Assembly (NCBI GenBank): GCA_903854795.1
Contig: CAINXF010000130.1
Coordinates: 1 to 9,874, forward strand
Source of the DNA: Candidatus Kerfeldbacteria bacterium
Lineage (GTDB): Bacteria; Patescibacteriota; Patescibacteriia; SBBC01
Direction of reading: 5' to 3'
Length of the DNA stretch: 9,874 bases
A model generated the notes under the pieces. It ran no database searches. It had not been told where the DNA came from and saw nothing but the letters and a program-made list of their open reading frames with translations. Below, piece by piece: positions 1 to 5,661 of this stretch; positions within the stretch are counted from its first letter, which is position 1; each line of letters starts with the position of its first letter. Position numbers and translations under genes: made by a program.

Positions 1-2
1 AG

Positions 3-731
3 TTCAACTGGCTGTCGCAAGCGACGCCAAAACTGGGGCTGGATATTGCCGTCACGCCGGGCGTTTTCAGCGATTTCGAGCATCAGTCGAACGACGCCTT
101 TCGCCTCAGCGGCCATGCCGTCGCCGCCTGGACGTGCAGCGACGCGCTGAAGCTCGTGGTCGGGTGGATGGTGCCCGTGCTCGTGGTGCTCGCGATTCTG
201 CTCGGCGTCCTGTGGGGCTACCTGCAGGGGGTCGAGAAGGAAAACACGAAGCTCAAGGGTCGCGTCGCGACCATGGAGCAGGCGATGCCGGCGAAGGCGA
301 CCATCACCATGGTCAACGCGGCGGTCGCGAAGGACACGATGGCGGTGCGCGCGGTGCGGACCGACCTCACGAAGGTCGGGAACCGGATCGGTGCCGTTGC
401 GTCCGAGGTCCATGCGGTCCGGACCGCGATCAAGGCGGAGGATTTCGCCACGAAGGGCGACCTCACGCAGGCAGTCGCGGCGTCGGATGCGCAGCAGGCG
501 ACCAAGCTTCACGAGATGCAGGGCACGTTCACGACGTCGCTCTTGACCTACCGCGCGGCGACGGATTCGACGCTGCAGGACTTCACGGAGAAGCAGACGA
601 ACACGCATAAGCTGTTCCAGGAGTCGGTCGCTGACCAGATCGGTGGCCCCCGGCTCACGAGCCGTCTGTCGTTCGCCCTCAGCGCGGTCAACAGCGCCAT
701 CATCATCGCCCACATCTCGGGCAAACACTGA
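3..731 (+). CDS. Membrane-anchored coiled-coil protein of unknown function (5' end outside window)
   Basis: The frame is open from the first complete codon to TGA at 729-731, giving at least 242 residues, so the true start probably lies upstream. Two in-window starts exist, GTG at 156 and ATG at 168. Neither has a good ribosome binding site, and the codons before them look coding (mostly G or C in third position). Visible layout: about 50 soluble residues, a strong hydrophobic segment (about 156-230, starting VVGWMVPVLVVLAILL), then a long polar, Ala/Thr/Val-rich stretch with heptad-like spacing that is probably coiled coil (about 230-640), and a weaker hydrophobic stretch near the C-terminus (LSFALSAVNSAIIIAHI). 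The expected topology is one firm transmembrane span, with the C-terminal stretch a possible second. It is the first visible gene of a tightly spaced row with the three small genes that follow. I do not recognise the family. Coiled-coil membrane proteins occur in secretion, surface and phage systems, so context alone gives no function. Confidence 0.7.
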   Translation, partial: FNWLSQATPKLGLDIAVTPGVFSDFEHQSNDAFRLSGHAVAAWTCSDALKLVVGWMVPVLVVLAILLGVLWGYLQGVEKENTKLKGRVATMEQAMPAKATITMVNAAVAKDTMAVRAVRTDLTKVGNRIGAVASEVHAVRTAIKAEDFATKGDLTQAVAASDAQQATKLHEMQGTFTTSLLTYRAATDSTLQDFTEKQTNTHKLFQESVADQIGGPRLTSRLSFALSAVNSAIIIAHISGKH

Positions 732-736
732 AGGAC

Positions 737-743
737 AAGGAGG
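737..743 (+). promoter_or_regulatory. Ribosome binding site (AAGGAGG) for the 48-residue membrane protein
   Basis: AAGGAGG is a seven-base match to the anti-Shine-Dalgarno complement. It ends six bases before the GTG at 750. It decides the start of a gene that would otherwise be too short to call. Confidence 0.8.
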
Positions 744-749
744 CTGACC

Positions 750-896
750 GTGGCACGGGAAGGCGGGGGTAATCCGGGTGACACGCTGTTCGTGAACCTC
801 TCGCCCAGGGTGATGCGGTTGCTGTGGCGGTTCGTGTGTGCCGTCATCGCGTCCGGTGTCGCCATGTGGGCATGGTGGAACTTCTGTCACGGATGA
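750..896 (+). CDS. Small single-span membrane protein, 48 aa, unknown function
   Basis: A GTG start six bases after AAGGAGG opens a 48-codon frame ending at TGA 894-896. The translation begins MAREGGGNPGDTLFVNLS, continues with an arginine-rich stretch (R20, R23, R27), and ends in one hydrophobic span of about 20 residues (FVCAVIASGVAMWAWWNF). The span is rich in tryptophan (W26, W40, W42, W43), and the protein has two cysteines (C30, C46). By the positive-inside rule, the N-terminus should face the cytoplasm. It lies 18 bases after the coiled-coil membrane protein and 17 bases before the first cysteine-rich gene, so co-transcription is likely. Reading the frame, the ribosome site and the span together makes this a convincing gene despite its size. 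No family is recognised. A holin-like or accessory membrane subunit is possible but is only inferred from shape. Confidence 0.72.
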   Translation: MAREGGGNPGDTLFVNLSPRVMRLLWRFVCAVIASGVAMWAWWNFCHG

Positions 897-898
897 AG

Positions 899-908
899 GG
901 AGGTGATC
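899..908 (+). promoter_or_regulatory. Extended ribosome binding site GGAGGTGATC for the 61-residue cysteine protein
   Basis: GGAGGTGATC is a ten-base match to the complement of the usual 16S rRNA 3' tail, much longer than most natural sites. The GGAGG core ends ten bases before ATG 914. It fixes the start at 914 rather than the in-frame ATG at 824, which lies inside the upstream gene. Confidence 0.85.
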
Positions 909-913
909 AATCC

Positions 914-1099
914 ATGAGCCTGACGCAGGACGCTGTCCTGGGCATCTGCAAGTTCGGGGAAGGTGATGCGGCCTGCCCGTTCCTGGTCCATGACGGTCGC
1001 TTCATCTGTGCAAGGACCGATCCGGGGTTCGTGGAGTATTGCGAACGACTCGAGGAGCGCGGAACCCTTCAGGGAAACTGCCAGGGGGTCACGTCGTAA
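914..1099 (+). CDS. Small cysteine-rich protein A, 61 aa, four-Cys motif shared with next gene
   Basis: ATG 914 follows an unusually long Shine-Dalgarno, and the frame ends at TAA 1097-1099. The 61-residue product has five cysteines (C12, C21, C32, C43, C56) and no hydrophobic span or signal peptide. Four of them fit the pattern C-x8-C-[PR]FL-x(3-4)-G-x-F-x2-C-x(23-24)-C-[QK]G, which recurs in the next gene. This is direct evidence that the two are related. Four spaced cysteines in a small soluble protein suggest binding of zinc or an iron-sulfur cluster, or a disulfide-stabilised fold if exported. The sequence does not decide between these. It sits 17 bases after the small membrane protein and 19 bases before its paralog, inside the same row. 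No known family is recognised. Confidence 0.78.
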   Translation: MSLTQDAVLGICKFGEGDAACPFLVHDGRFICARTDPGFVEYCERLEERGTLQGNCQGVTS

Positions 1100-1104
1100 C
1101 CGTG

Positions 1105-1116
1105 GGAGGTGGTGAT
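1105..1116 (+). promoter_or_regulatory. Ribosome binding site (GGAGGTGGTGAT) for cysteine protein B
   Basis: GGAGGTG is followed directly by a second partial match, GGTGAT. The GGAGG core ends nine bases before the GTG at 1119. This selects the 1119 frame over the overlapping frame that starts at 1109. Confidence 0.75.
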
Positions 1117-1118
1117 AG

Positions 1119-1361
1119 GTGACTTCAGGCACAAACTTGGTGGATCCGTTCATCAACAACCTTTCGCGGCGGTGCCTCGAGGACACGTGTCGTGCGGACA
1201 AGGGAGCGGAGGCTTGTCGGTTCCTCGGCATGTGCGGACCCTTCCCGGTGTGCATGAAGTTGTTTCGCGCGGGAGAACCCATCGCGGGCGATCTGCGTAC
1301 CGGTGAGTACCCGGAAGGAGGGTACTGTAAGGGTGAGAAGCTGATGAACCTCAGGTTCTAG
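1119..1361 (+). CDS. Small cysteine-rich protein B, 80 aa, paralog of the preceding gene
   Basis: A GTG start behind a strong Shine-Dalgarno opens an 80-codon frame ending at TAG 1359-1361. Six cysteines are visible: C19, C24, C33, C39, C45 and C70. C24, C33, C45 and C70 align with C12, C21, C32 and C56 of the preceding protein. The shared pieces are EACRFL against AACPFL, a G-x-F before the third cysteine, and a last cysteine followed by KG or QG. Extra cysteines (C19, C39) and a longer N-terminus distinguish it. The GPFPVC stretch and the acidic, glycine-rich segment before C70 give it a compact look, with no transmembrane span or signal peptide. It is the last gene of the plus-strand row and is followed by a chain of hairpins. 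A metal-binding or redox role is inferred from cysteine spacing only. Confidence 0.77.
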   Translation: MTSGTNLVDPFINNLSRRCLEDTCRADKGAEACRFLGMCGPFPVCMKLFRAGEPIAGDLRTGEYPEGGYCKGEKLMNLRF

Positions 1362-1362
1362 T

Positions 1363-1375
1363 CGGAATCGTTCCG
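1363..1375 (+). other. Short hairpin just after cysteine protein B
   Basis: CGGAA (1363-1367) and TTCCG (1371-1375) form a perfect five-base stem with a three-base loop, two bases after the stop codon. No T-run follows, so it may stabilise the 3' end rather than terminate. Confidence 0.35.
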
Positions 1376-1411
1376 GCAGCCACACTCGATAAGTGAAGTA
1401 CTGTTCGTTAC

Positions 1412-1427
1412 GTCGCAGCAATGCGAC
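1412..1427. other. Hairpin in the convergent spacer
   Basis: GTCGC (1412-1416) pairs with GCGAC (1423-1427) around a six-base loop. It stands three bases left of the larger stem at 1430-1464 and is symmetric enough to fold on either strand. Confidence 0.35.
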
Positions 1428-1429
1428 AA

Positions 1430-1464
1430 AAGACCATCGGAAATGGAGGTTGTCCGGTGGTCTT
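1430..1464. terminator. Probable terminator between convergent genes
   Basis: Bases 1430-1440 pair with 1454-1464. In the plus-strand RNA all 11 pairs form (one is G-U). In the minus-strand RNA the same position is a C-A mismatch. The minus-strand reading ends in TTTT, so it can serve topA. The plus-strand reading is followed only by AGTCGTTGT, a poor U-tract. A shared, imperfect terminator for the small-gene row (+) and dprA-topA (-) is the best reading. Confidence 0.55.
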
Positions 1465-1485
1465 AGTCGTTGTAGCGAGAAATTG

Positions 1486-1510
1486 CTTATTGAGAATCGA
1501 TCTCAATAAG
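1486..1510. terminator. Perfect inverted repeat just beyond topA stop
   Basis: CTTATTGAGA (1486-1495) and TCTCAATAAG (1501-1510) form a flawless ten-base stem with a five-base loop, twelve bases past the topA stop codon. The stem is AT-rich and lacks a proper T-run on either side. It could be a weak terminator, an mRNA 3'-end stabiliser, or a protein-binding palindrome. Confidence 0.45.
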
Positions 1511-1522
1511 AGCGCAGCGTGG

Positions 1523-3808
1523 TTATGCGTCCTTGTCGTCCGTCGGTAGTTCAGGTGGTGATGCCGGTTCTTCCGGCGCGGCCTTCACATATTTGCAGGT
1601 CTTGCTCGAGCAGCGGAACGTACCTTTCGCGCCGTAGACGATCAAGCTTCCGCACTCGGGACACTTCTCGCCGGTCGGTTTGCTCCAGAGTGCGAACTTG
1701 CACTCGGGGTACTTGTTGCAGGCGTAGAACGTCTTGCCGTAGCGGGAACGTTTCTCAATGATGTCGCCCACACCGCACTGCGGACATTTTACGCCTGTGG
1801 TCTTCTCGATGTTCTTGATGTATTTGCAGTCGGGGTAACGGTCACAGCCAAGGAACGGTCCGAACCGTCCGCGCTTGAGCGTGAGTTTGCCCTGGCCGCA
1901 GGTCGGGCAGGGTTCGCCGACGCCCTCGACCGGCGCCTTGTCGTCGGCGATCGAGTTGTCGCTGTTCAACTCCTTCGTGTTCTTGCAGTCGGGGTAGCCG
2001 GAGCACGCGAGGAACTTCCCGAATCGGCCGTACTTTATGACCATGGGTTTACCACACTTTTCGCACTTGAACTCGGTCGCTTGTTCGGTGAGCTCTTGTT
2101 TCGAGAGCGTCTGCTCCTTCATGATGAGGTGCTCCTTGAATGGTGTATAGAATTCCCTGATGACCGGGACCCACTGCGTCGTGCCCTCGGCGATGTCGTC
2201 GAACTTCTGTTCCATGTTCGCGGTGAACTGGAAGTCGACGATCTCGGGGAAGTGCTCGACGAGCAGGTCGTTCACGATGAACGCGATGTCGGTCGGTTTC
2301 AAGCGTCGTTCGAACCGTTCGACGTAGCCGCGGTCGATGACGGTCGCGATGGTCGGCGCGTAGGTCGACGGACGGCCGATGCCGAACTCCTCGAGCTTCT
2401 TCACGAGTCCTGCCTCGGAGTAGCGGGCCGGTGGTTCGGTGAAGTGCTGGAGCGGCGTGAGCGACTGGAGGTCGACTGCGTCGTTGGCGGCGAGCGCCGG
2501 GAGCTCGCTTTCTTTCACGCTTTCGGTCGCGACCTTGAGGTAGCCATCGAATTTCGTGACCTGGCCGTTCGCGCGGAACGTGTAGATGATGCCTGACGGC
2601 GATTTCTGGTTGACGACGTCGACGGTCGTGGAATCCATGCGCGCTTCGGCCATCTGGGAGGCGACTGCGCGGCGCCAGATGAGCTCGTAGACCTTCTTTT
2701 GCGACGGGTCAAGGTGTGACGCCATCGATTCCGGTGTGCGCGTCGGATCGGTCGGCCGGATAGCTTCGTGGGCTTCCTGCGCGCCCTTTGCTTTCGTGTG
2801 GAACTTCCTTGGCTCGTGGTACTCCTTGCCGAAGGAGGACTCGATGAACGAACCGACCTCGCCGAGGAACTTCTCGGCTAGGTTGAACGAGTCGGTACGC
2901 ATGTAGGTGATGAGACCGACGGAACCGGCGTCGCCGAGCTCGATGCCTTCGTAGAGCTGCTGCGCGATGACCATGGTCTGACGGCTCGAGAACCCGAGCT
3001 TACGGTTCGCGTCCTGCTGCAACGTGGAGGTCGTATACGGAGGGTACGGATTCTTCTTAACTTCCTTCTTTTGTACGTCGCTCACGGTGTAGGTCGCTGC
3101 GTCGAGGTCCTTCACGATCGCGTCGGCGGCGTCCTTCGAGGTGATGTCGAGCTTGTCGATTGACTTGCCGTCGCGCTTTGCGAGCTTCGCTTGGAACGGA
3201 TGCGCCGCGTCCTTCGCGAACGAGGCGTCGATGGACCAGTATTCCTGCGCGTTGAACGCCTTGATCTCGCGTTCGCGCTCGACGATGAGCCGTACGGCGA
3301 CCGATTGCACGCGGCCGGCCGACAAACCCTTCGCGACCTTCCGCCAGAGCAAGGGAGACAGTTCGTAGCCGACGAGCCGGTCAAGGATACGCCGTGCTTG
3401 TTGTGCGTCGACGAGCCGGGTGTCGAGCTCACGCGGATGGGCGAGTGCCTCGGTGATCGCTTCCTCGGTGATCTCATGGAACACGATGCGCTTCAATTTA
3501 TCCTTCGGCGTCTCAAGGAGGTTCGCCAGGTGCCATGAAATGGCTTCTCCTTCGCGGTCTTCGTCAGTCGCGAAGTAGATGTTGTTCGATTTTGCCGCGA
3601 GCTTCTTGAGGCTGGTGACCGTCTTCTTCGATTTGACCGGGACGATGTACTTCGGCTCGAAGTCGTGTTCGACGTCGACGCCGAGCTTCGACTTCGGAAG
3701 GTCACGCACGTGACCAAAGCTCGATTCGACGCGATACTTTGAACCGAGGAAGCGCGAAATGGTCTTTGCTTTGGTCGGCGACTCGACGATTATCAAATCC
3801 TTTGTCAT
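1523..3808 (-). CDS. topA: DNA topoisomerase I (type IA)
   Basis: TopA relaxes negatively supercoiled DNA by cutting one strand through a 5'-phosphotyrosine link. The 761-residue protein begins with a Toprim domain (DLIIVESPTKAKTI, residues 4-17, with catalytic E9; TDEDREGE at 81-88 gives the acidic D82, D84 and E86 metal site). The core follows, with the SAGRVQSVAVRLI segment (163-175) and active-site Tyr302 in GLITYMRTDS, with Arg304 beside it. The C-terminus carries four four-cysteine zinc ribbons: C582/585/602/608, C634/637/655/661, C675/678/697/703 and C716/719/733/738. A short acidic tail ends the protein. All expected residues are present, and the length is normal for a bacterial TopA. 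The ATG lies 8 bases after the dprA stop, so the two are surely co-transcribed. The spacer CCAACACC carries no Shine-Dalgarno, so translation may rely on coupling to dprA. Confidence 0.97.
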   Translation of the reverse strand: MTKDLIIVESPTKAKTISRFLGSKYRVESSFGHVRDLPKSKLGVDVEHDFEPKYIVPVKSKKTVTSLKKLAAKSNNIYFATDEDREGEAISWHLANLLETPKDKLKRIVFHEITEEAITEALAHPRELDTRLVDAQQARRILDRLVGYELSPLLWRKVAKGLSAGRVQSVAVRLIVEREREIKAFNAQEYWSIDASFAKDAAHPFQAKLAKRDGKSIDKLDITSKDAADAIVKDLDAATYTVSDVQKKEVKKNPYPPYTTSTLQQDANRKLGFSSRQTMVIAQQLYEGIELGDAGSVGLITYMRTDSFNLAEKFLGEVGSFIESSFGKEYHEPRKFHTKAKGAQEAHEAIRPTDPTRTPESMASHLDPSQKKVYELIWRRAVASQMAEARMDSTTVDVVNQKSPSGIIYTFRANGQVTKFDGYLKVATESVKESELPALAANDAVDLQSLTPLQHFTEPPARYSEAGLVKKLEEFGIGRPSTYAPTIATVIDRGYVERFERRLKPTDIAFIVNDLLVEHFPEIVDFQFTANMEQKFDDIAEGTTQWVPVIREFYTPFKEHLIMKEQTLSKQELTEQATEFKCEKCGKPMVIKYGRFGKFLACSGYPDCKNTKELNSDNSIADDKAPVEGVGEPCPTCGQGKLTLKRGRFGPFLGCDRYPDCKYIKNIEKTTGVKCPQCGVGDIIEKRSRYGKTFYACNKYPECKFALWSKPTGEKCPECGSLIVYGAKGTFRCSSKTCKYVKAAPEEPASPPELPTDDKDA

Positions 3809-3816
3809 GGTGTTGG

Positions 3817-4908
3817 TCAGTTGATACGGATATAGTTCATTCCACCGAGGTGTCTGACGCGCCCTTTCATTTCGAGAATGCTCAAGGTCGCGTTGACGAC
3901 ACTGGTGTCCAGTGTACTCAATGTAACGAGTTCGTCAATGTGTCGTGCCGCGGTTAGCAGCGGAAGGAGCCGTTGTTCCTCGGGAGTTTCAACGCGAATT
4001 GTGCAATTGTCACGCGGAACAGAAACGCTGTCAAGTCCGAACGCGTGGATGAGGTCATCGGGATGCGTCGCGATCGAGGCGCCTTGGCGGATGAGATCGT
4101 TCGTGCCGATCGAGGTCTCTGCATCGATCGGACCGGGCACGGCGAAGACCTCGCGATTCTCATCGAGCGCCATTTTTGCGGTGATGAGCGCACCGGATTT
4201 CTGTCCCGCCTCGACGATGAGCGCCGCAACTGATAACCCCGCGATCACGCGGTTTCGTTGGGGAAAGAAGTGCTTTTGAACCTCGGTATCTGGTGGGTAT
4301 TCGCTGATCACGGCGCCGCCTTGGTCTAGTATGTTGTTGGCGAGCGACGTATGCGAGCGGGGATACACTTCATTTATGGCATTGCCAAGGACTGCGATGG
4401 TCGCGCCCTTGGCGTTAAGTGCGGCGCAGTGTGCTTCGGCGTCAATCCCGTATGCGAGACCGGAGACGATAGTGACGCCACGTTGGGCAAGTGGTTCGAC
4501 GATCCGGTGCGTCGCCGCGATACCGTACGGCGTCGGTTTCCTCGTGCCGACGACGGCGCAGCATCTCGTGTTGAGTGCGTCGATCGATCCGCGGACGAAC
4601 AGGACGAGTGGGGGACTATGTGTCTCCAGCAGAAGCGCCGGGTATCGTGGGTCGGCAACTGTCAGTGGTAGCGCGTCGCTGAACTTCGATTGTGCATATA
4701 GCTTTTCCACGTCGATTAGGTTTCGTTCGGCGATGAATTTCTCGATGAATAGCGTTGAAGCATCAGCTCGCATGAGTTCTTCACGTGGCGCATTCCACGC
4801 ACGATCCGGGGACGAGAAACGTTCAAGAAGGTTGTGGAGCGTACGATAGCCGATGCCAATCTTTTGGAAGGCGAGGTAGTATGCGGTGTCATTGGTCATA
4901 CTTGACAT
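3817..4908 (-). CDS. dprA: DNA-processing protein DprA (Smf)
   Basis: DprA binds incoming single-stranded DNA during natural transformation and loads RecA. The 363-residue protein has an N-terminal helical domain (about 1-75), then the Rossmann-like DprA core: VVGTRKPTPYG (119-129), IVSGLAYGID (147-156), IAVLGNAINEVYPR (171-184), ISEYPP (201-206), FPQRNRVIAGLS (215-226), EAGQKSGALITA (233-244), FAVPG (255-259) and GTNDLIRQGA (268-277). A C-terminal winged-helix domain (about 308-363) follows, as in many full-length DprA proteins. The start at 4908 gives MSSMTNDTAYY; ATG 4899 is an alternative. The only purine-rich site, AGGA, lies 13 bases from ATG 4908, which is too far to be a good Shine-Dalgarno. 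It is followed closely by topA, a common pairing in bacteria. Its presence suggests DNA-uptake capacity, although no other competence gene is in the window. Confidence 0.96.
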   Translation of the reverse strand: MSSMTNDTAYYLAFQKIGIGYRTLHNLLERFSSPDRAWNAPREELMRADASTLFIEKFIAERNLIDVEKLYAQSKFSDALPLTVADPRYPALLLETHSPPLVLFVRGSIDALNTRCCAVVGTRKPTPYGIAATHRIVEPLAQRGVTIVSGLAYGIDAEAHCAALNAKGATIAVLGNAINEVYPRSHTSLANNILDQGGAVISEYPPDTEVQKHFFPQRNRVIAGLSVAALIVEAGQKSGALITAKMALDENREVFAVPGPIDAETSIGTNDLIRQGASIATHPDDLIHAFGLDSVSVPRDNCTIRVETPEEQRLLPLLTAARHIDELVTLSTLDTSVVNATLSILEMKGRVRHLGGMNYIRIN

Positions 4909-4917
4909 ATTCGTATT

Positions 4918-4923
4918 ATTATC
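4918..4923 (-). promoter_or_regulatory. Possible -10 box for dprA-topA
   Basis: On the minus strand, GATAAT (five of six consensus bases) ends nine bases before the dprA ATG. A start site about seven bases downstream would leave almost no leader. No good -35 hexamer is seen at 16-18 bases, so the call is weak. TG-T-GATACT, slightly upstream, is an alternative extended -10. Confidence 0.3.
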
Positions 4924-4954
4924 CTAGTATCACATGTTTGTTGCTCGTAGAAAT

Positions 4955-4980
4955 GATCACAGCGCGCATTCATGCGCTGA
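4955..4980. promoter_or_regulatory. Inverted repeat in the dprA / hypothetical gene divergent spacer
   Basis: GCGCAT (4964-4969) and ATGCGC (4972-4977) are perfect inverted halves two bases apart. The symmetry extends outward to ATCA (4956-4959) and TGAT (4978-4981) if two bases bulge. It lies between two divergent genes, where an operator for a dimeric regulator would be expected. A cruciform or RNA hairpin is equally possible. The rest of the 138-base spacer shows no strong promoter. Confidence 0.35.
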
Positions 4981-5034
4981 TGTCGCATATTCTTACACCG
5001 CTCACAGAGCTTCATCACGGAGTTCACGTCATGC

Positions 5035-5042
5035 AGGGAGGG
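5035..5042 (+). promoter_or_regulatory. Ribosome binding site (AGGGAGGG) for the 167-residue protein
   Basis: AGGGAGGG ends four bases before the GTG at 5047. It supports that start over the in-frame ATG at 5065, which has no purine-rich site. Confidence 0.65.
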
Positions 5043-5046
5043 CACA

Positions 5047-5550
5047 GTGGCCACCAACAGAAGCATGTTCGTCATGCCGGAGCGCGGACATGGACGCTTC
5101 TCGATCGTTCGGAAGGAAACGATCGTGAGTGCGCTTGCGAAGTTTACGGCTGAGATCGGACTGTCCGTCTCCAAGTGTAAGATCAGTCAGAAGTATGATA
5201 CTCACCAGCTTCGCGGCATGTACCTCTCGCTGTCGAAGAGGAACATCTGGCCATGGCGGTTCGTGCATCTCATGCGCGACCTGGGCCGCGATGTGTGGCC
5301 GGTCATCGTCGCCGATGCGTTGATGACCGGCCACCGCGACATCGATGACGGACGACCGCTGGTCGGAAGGGTCTTCTCGATCCATGGCGAGCTCTGGGTG
5401 GTGATCAGGGAGACGGAGGAGCAGTGCCTCGAAGCGCTGCGTAATTCCTACCATCTTTCCGGCACCACGTCGGCGGAGGTCCTGTCCGAGTTCGCGCATG
5501 CCGGTGGCACGGTGAGTCGCCTGAACATCAGGAAGGAAGTCGCTGTGTGA
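5047..5550 (+). CDS. Hypothetical protein, 167 aa, unknown function
   Basis: GTG 5047 follows a strong purine-rich site, and the frame ends at TGA 5548-5550, with an intrinsic terminator 24 bases later. The gene is therefore a self-contained unit. The product is soluble, without a signal peptide or membrane span. Its N-terminal half is basic (RFSIVRKETIVSALAKF, then KCKISQKYDTHQLRG). It is followed by an aromatic patch (NIWPWRFVHLMRDLGRDVWPV, about residues 66-86) and a segment with possible beta structure (RVFSIHGELWVVIRET, 108-123). There is one cysteine in each half. Codon use is GC-rich like its neighbours. It diverges from dprA across a spacer with an inverted repeat and is convergent with mfd. 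I do not recognise the fold or family. The basic N-terminal half would allow nucleic-acid binding, but that is speculation. Confidence 0.75.
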   Translation: MATNRSMFVMPERGHGRFSIVRKETIVSALAKFTAEIGLSVSKCKISQKYDTHQLRGMYLSLSKRNIWPWRFVHLMRDLGRDVWPVIVADALMTGHRDIDDGRPLVGRVFSIHGELWVVIRETEEQCLEALRNSYHLSGTTSAEVLSEFAHAGGTVSRLNIRKEVAV

Positions 5551-5573
5551 TCAACAGCTCGTAGCAGTAGGAG

Positions 5574-5611
5574 GGACGGCCGGTTGCATCACGCGATCGG
5601 CCTTCCTTTTT
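5574..5611 (+). terminator. Intrinsic terminator of the 167-residue protein gene
   Basis: GGACGGCCG (5574-5582) pairs with CGGCCTTCC (5598-5606) with one internal mismatch, followed directly by TTTTT (5607-5611). The position 24 bases after the stop and the T-run direction assign it to the plus strand. Confidence 0.8.
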
Positions 5612-5617
5612 ATGTCG

Positions 5618-5649
5618 AAAATATAAAGGGCAGCTTGTGCGCCACCCTT
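5618..5649 (-). terminator. Intrinsic terminator of mfd
   Basis: On the minus strand, AAGGGTGGC (5649-5641) pairs with GCTGCCCTT (5634-5626). The nine-pair stem has two G-U pairs and a six-base loop, followed by TATATTTTC. It starts 12 bases past the mfd stop codon. Confidence 0.75.
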
Positions 5650-5661
5650 AGAAATGTCGTG

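Noticed and set aside
134..610. 158-codon frame rich in Arg, Gly, Asp and His overlapping the coiled-coil gene
   Set aside because: The low-complexity composition is typical of an out-of-frame reading of GC-rich DNA. The competing frame has a clear membrane span and is open to the window edge.
887..1282. 131-codon minus-strand frame across the cysteine genes
   Set aside because: The plus-strand frames have strong ribosome sites and share a cysteine pattern. The minus frame has neither.
2081..2596. 171-codon plus-strand frame opposite topA
   Set aside because: It is antisense to well-conserved TopA sequence. The translation has shadow-like composition and no ribosome site.
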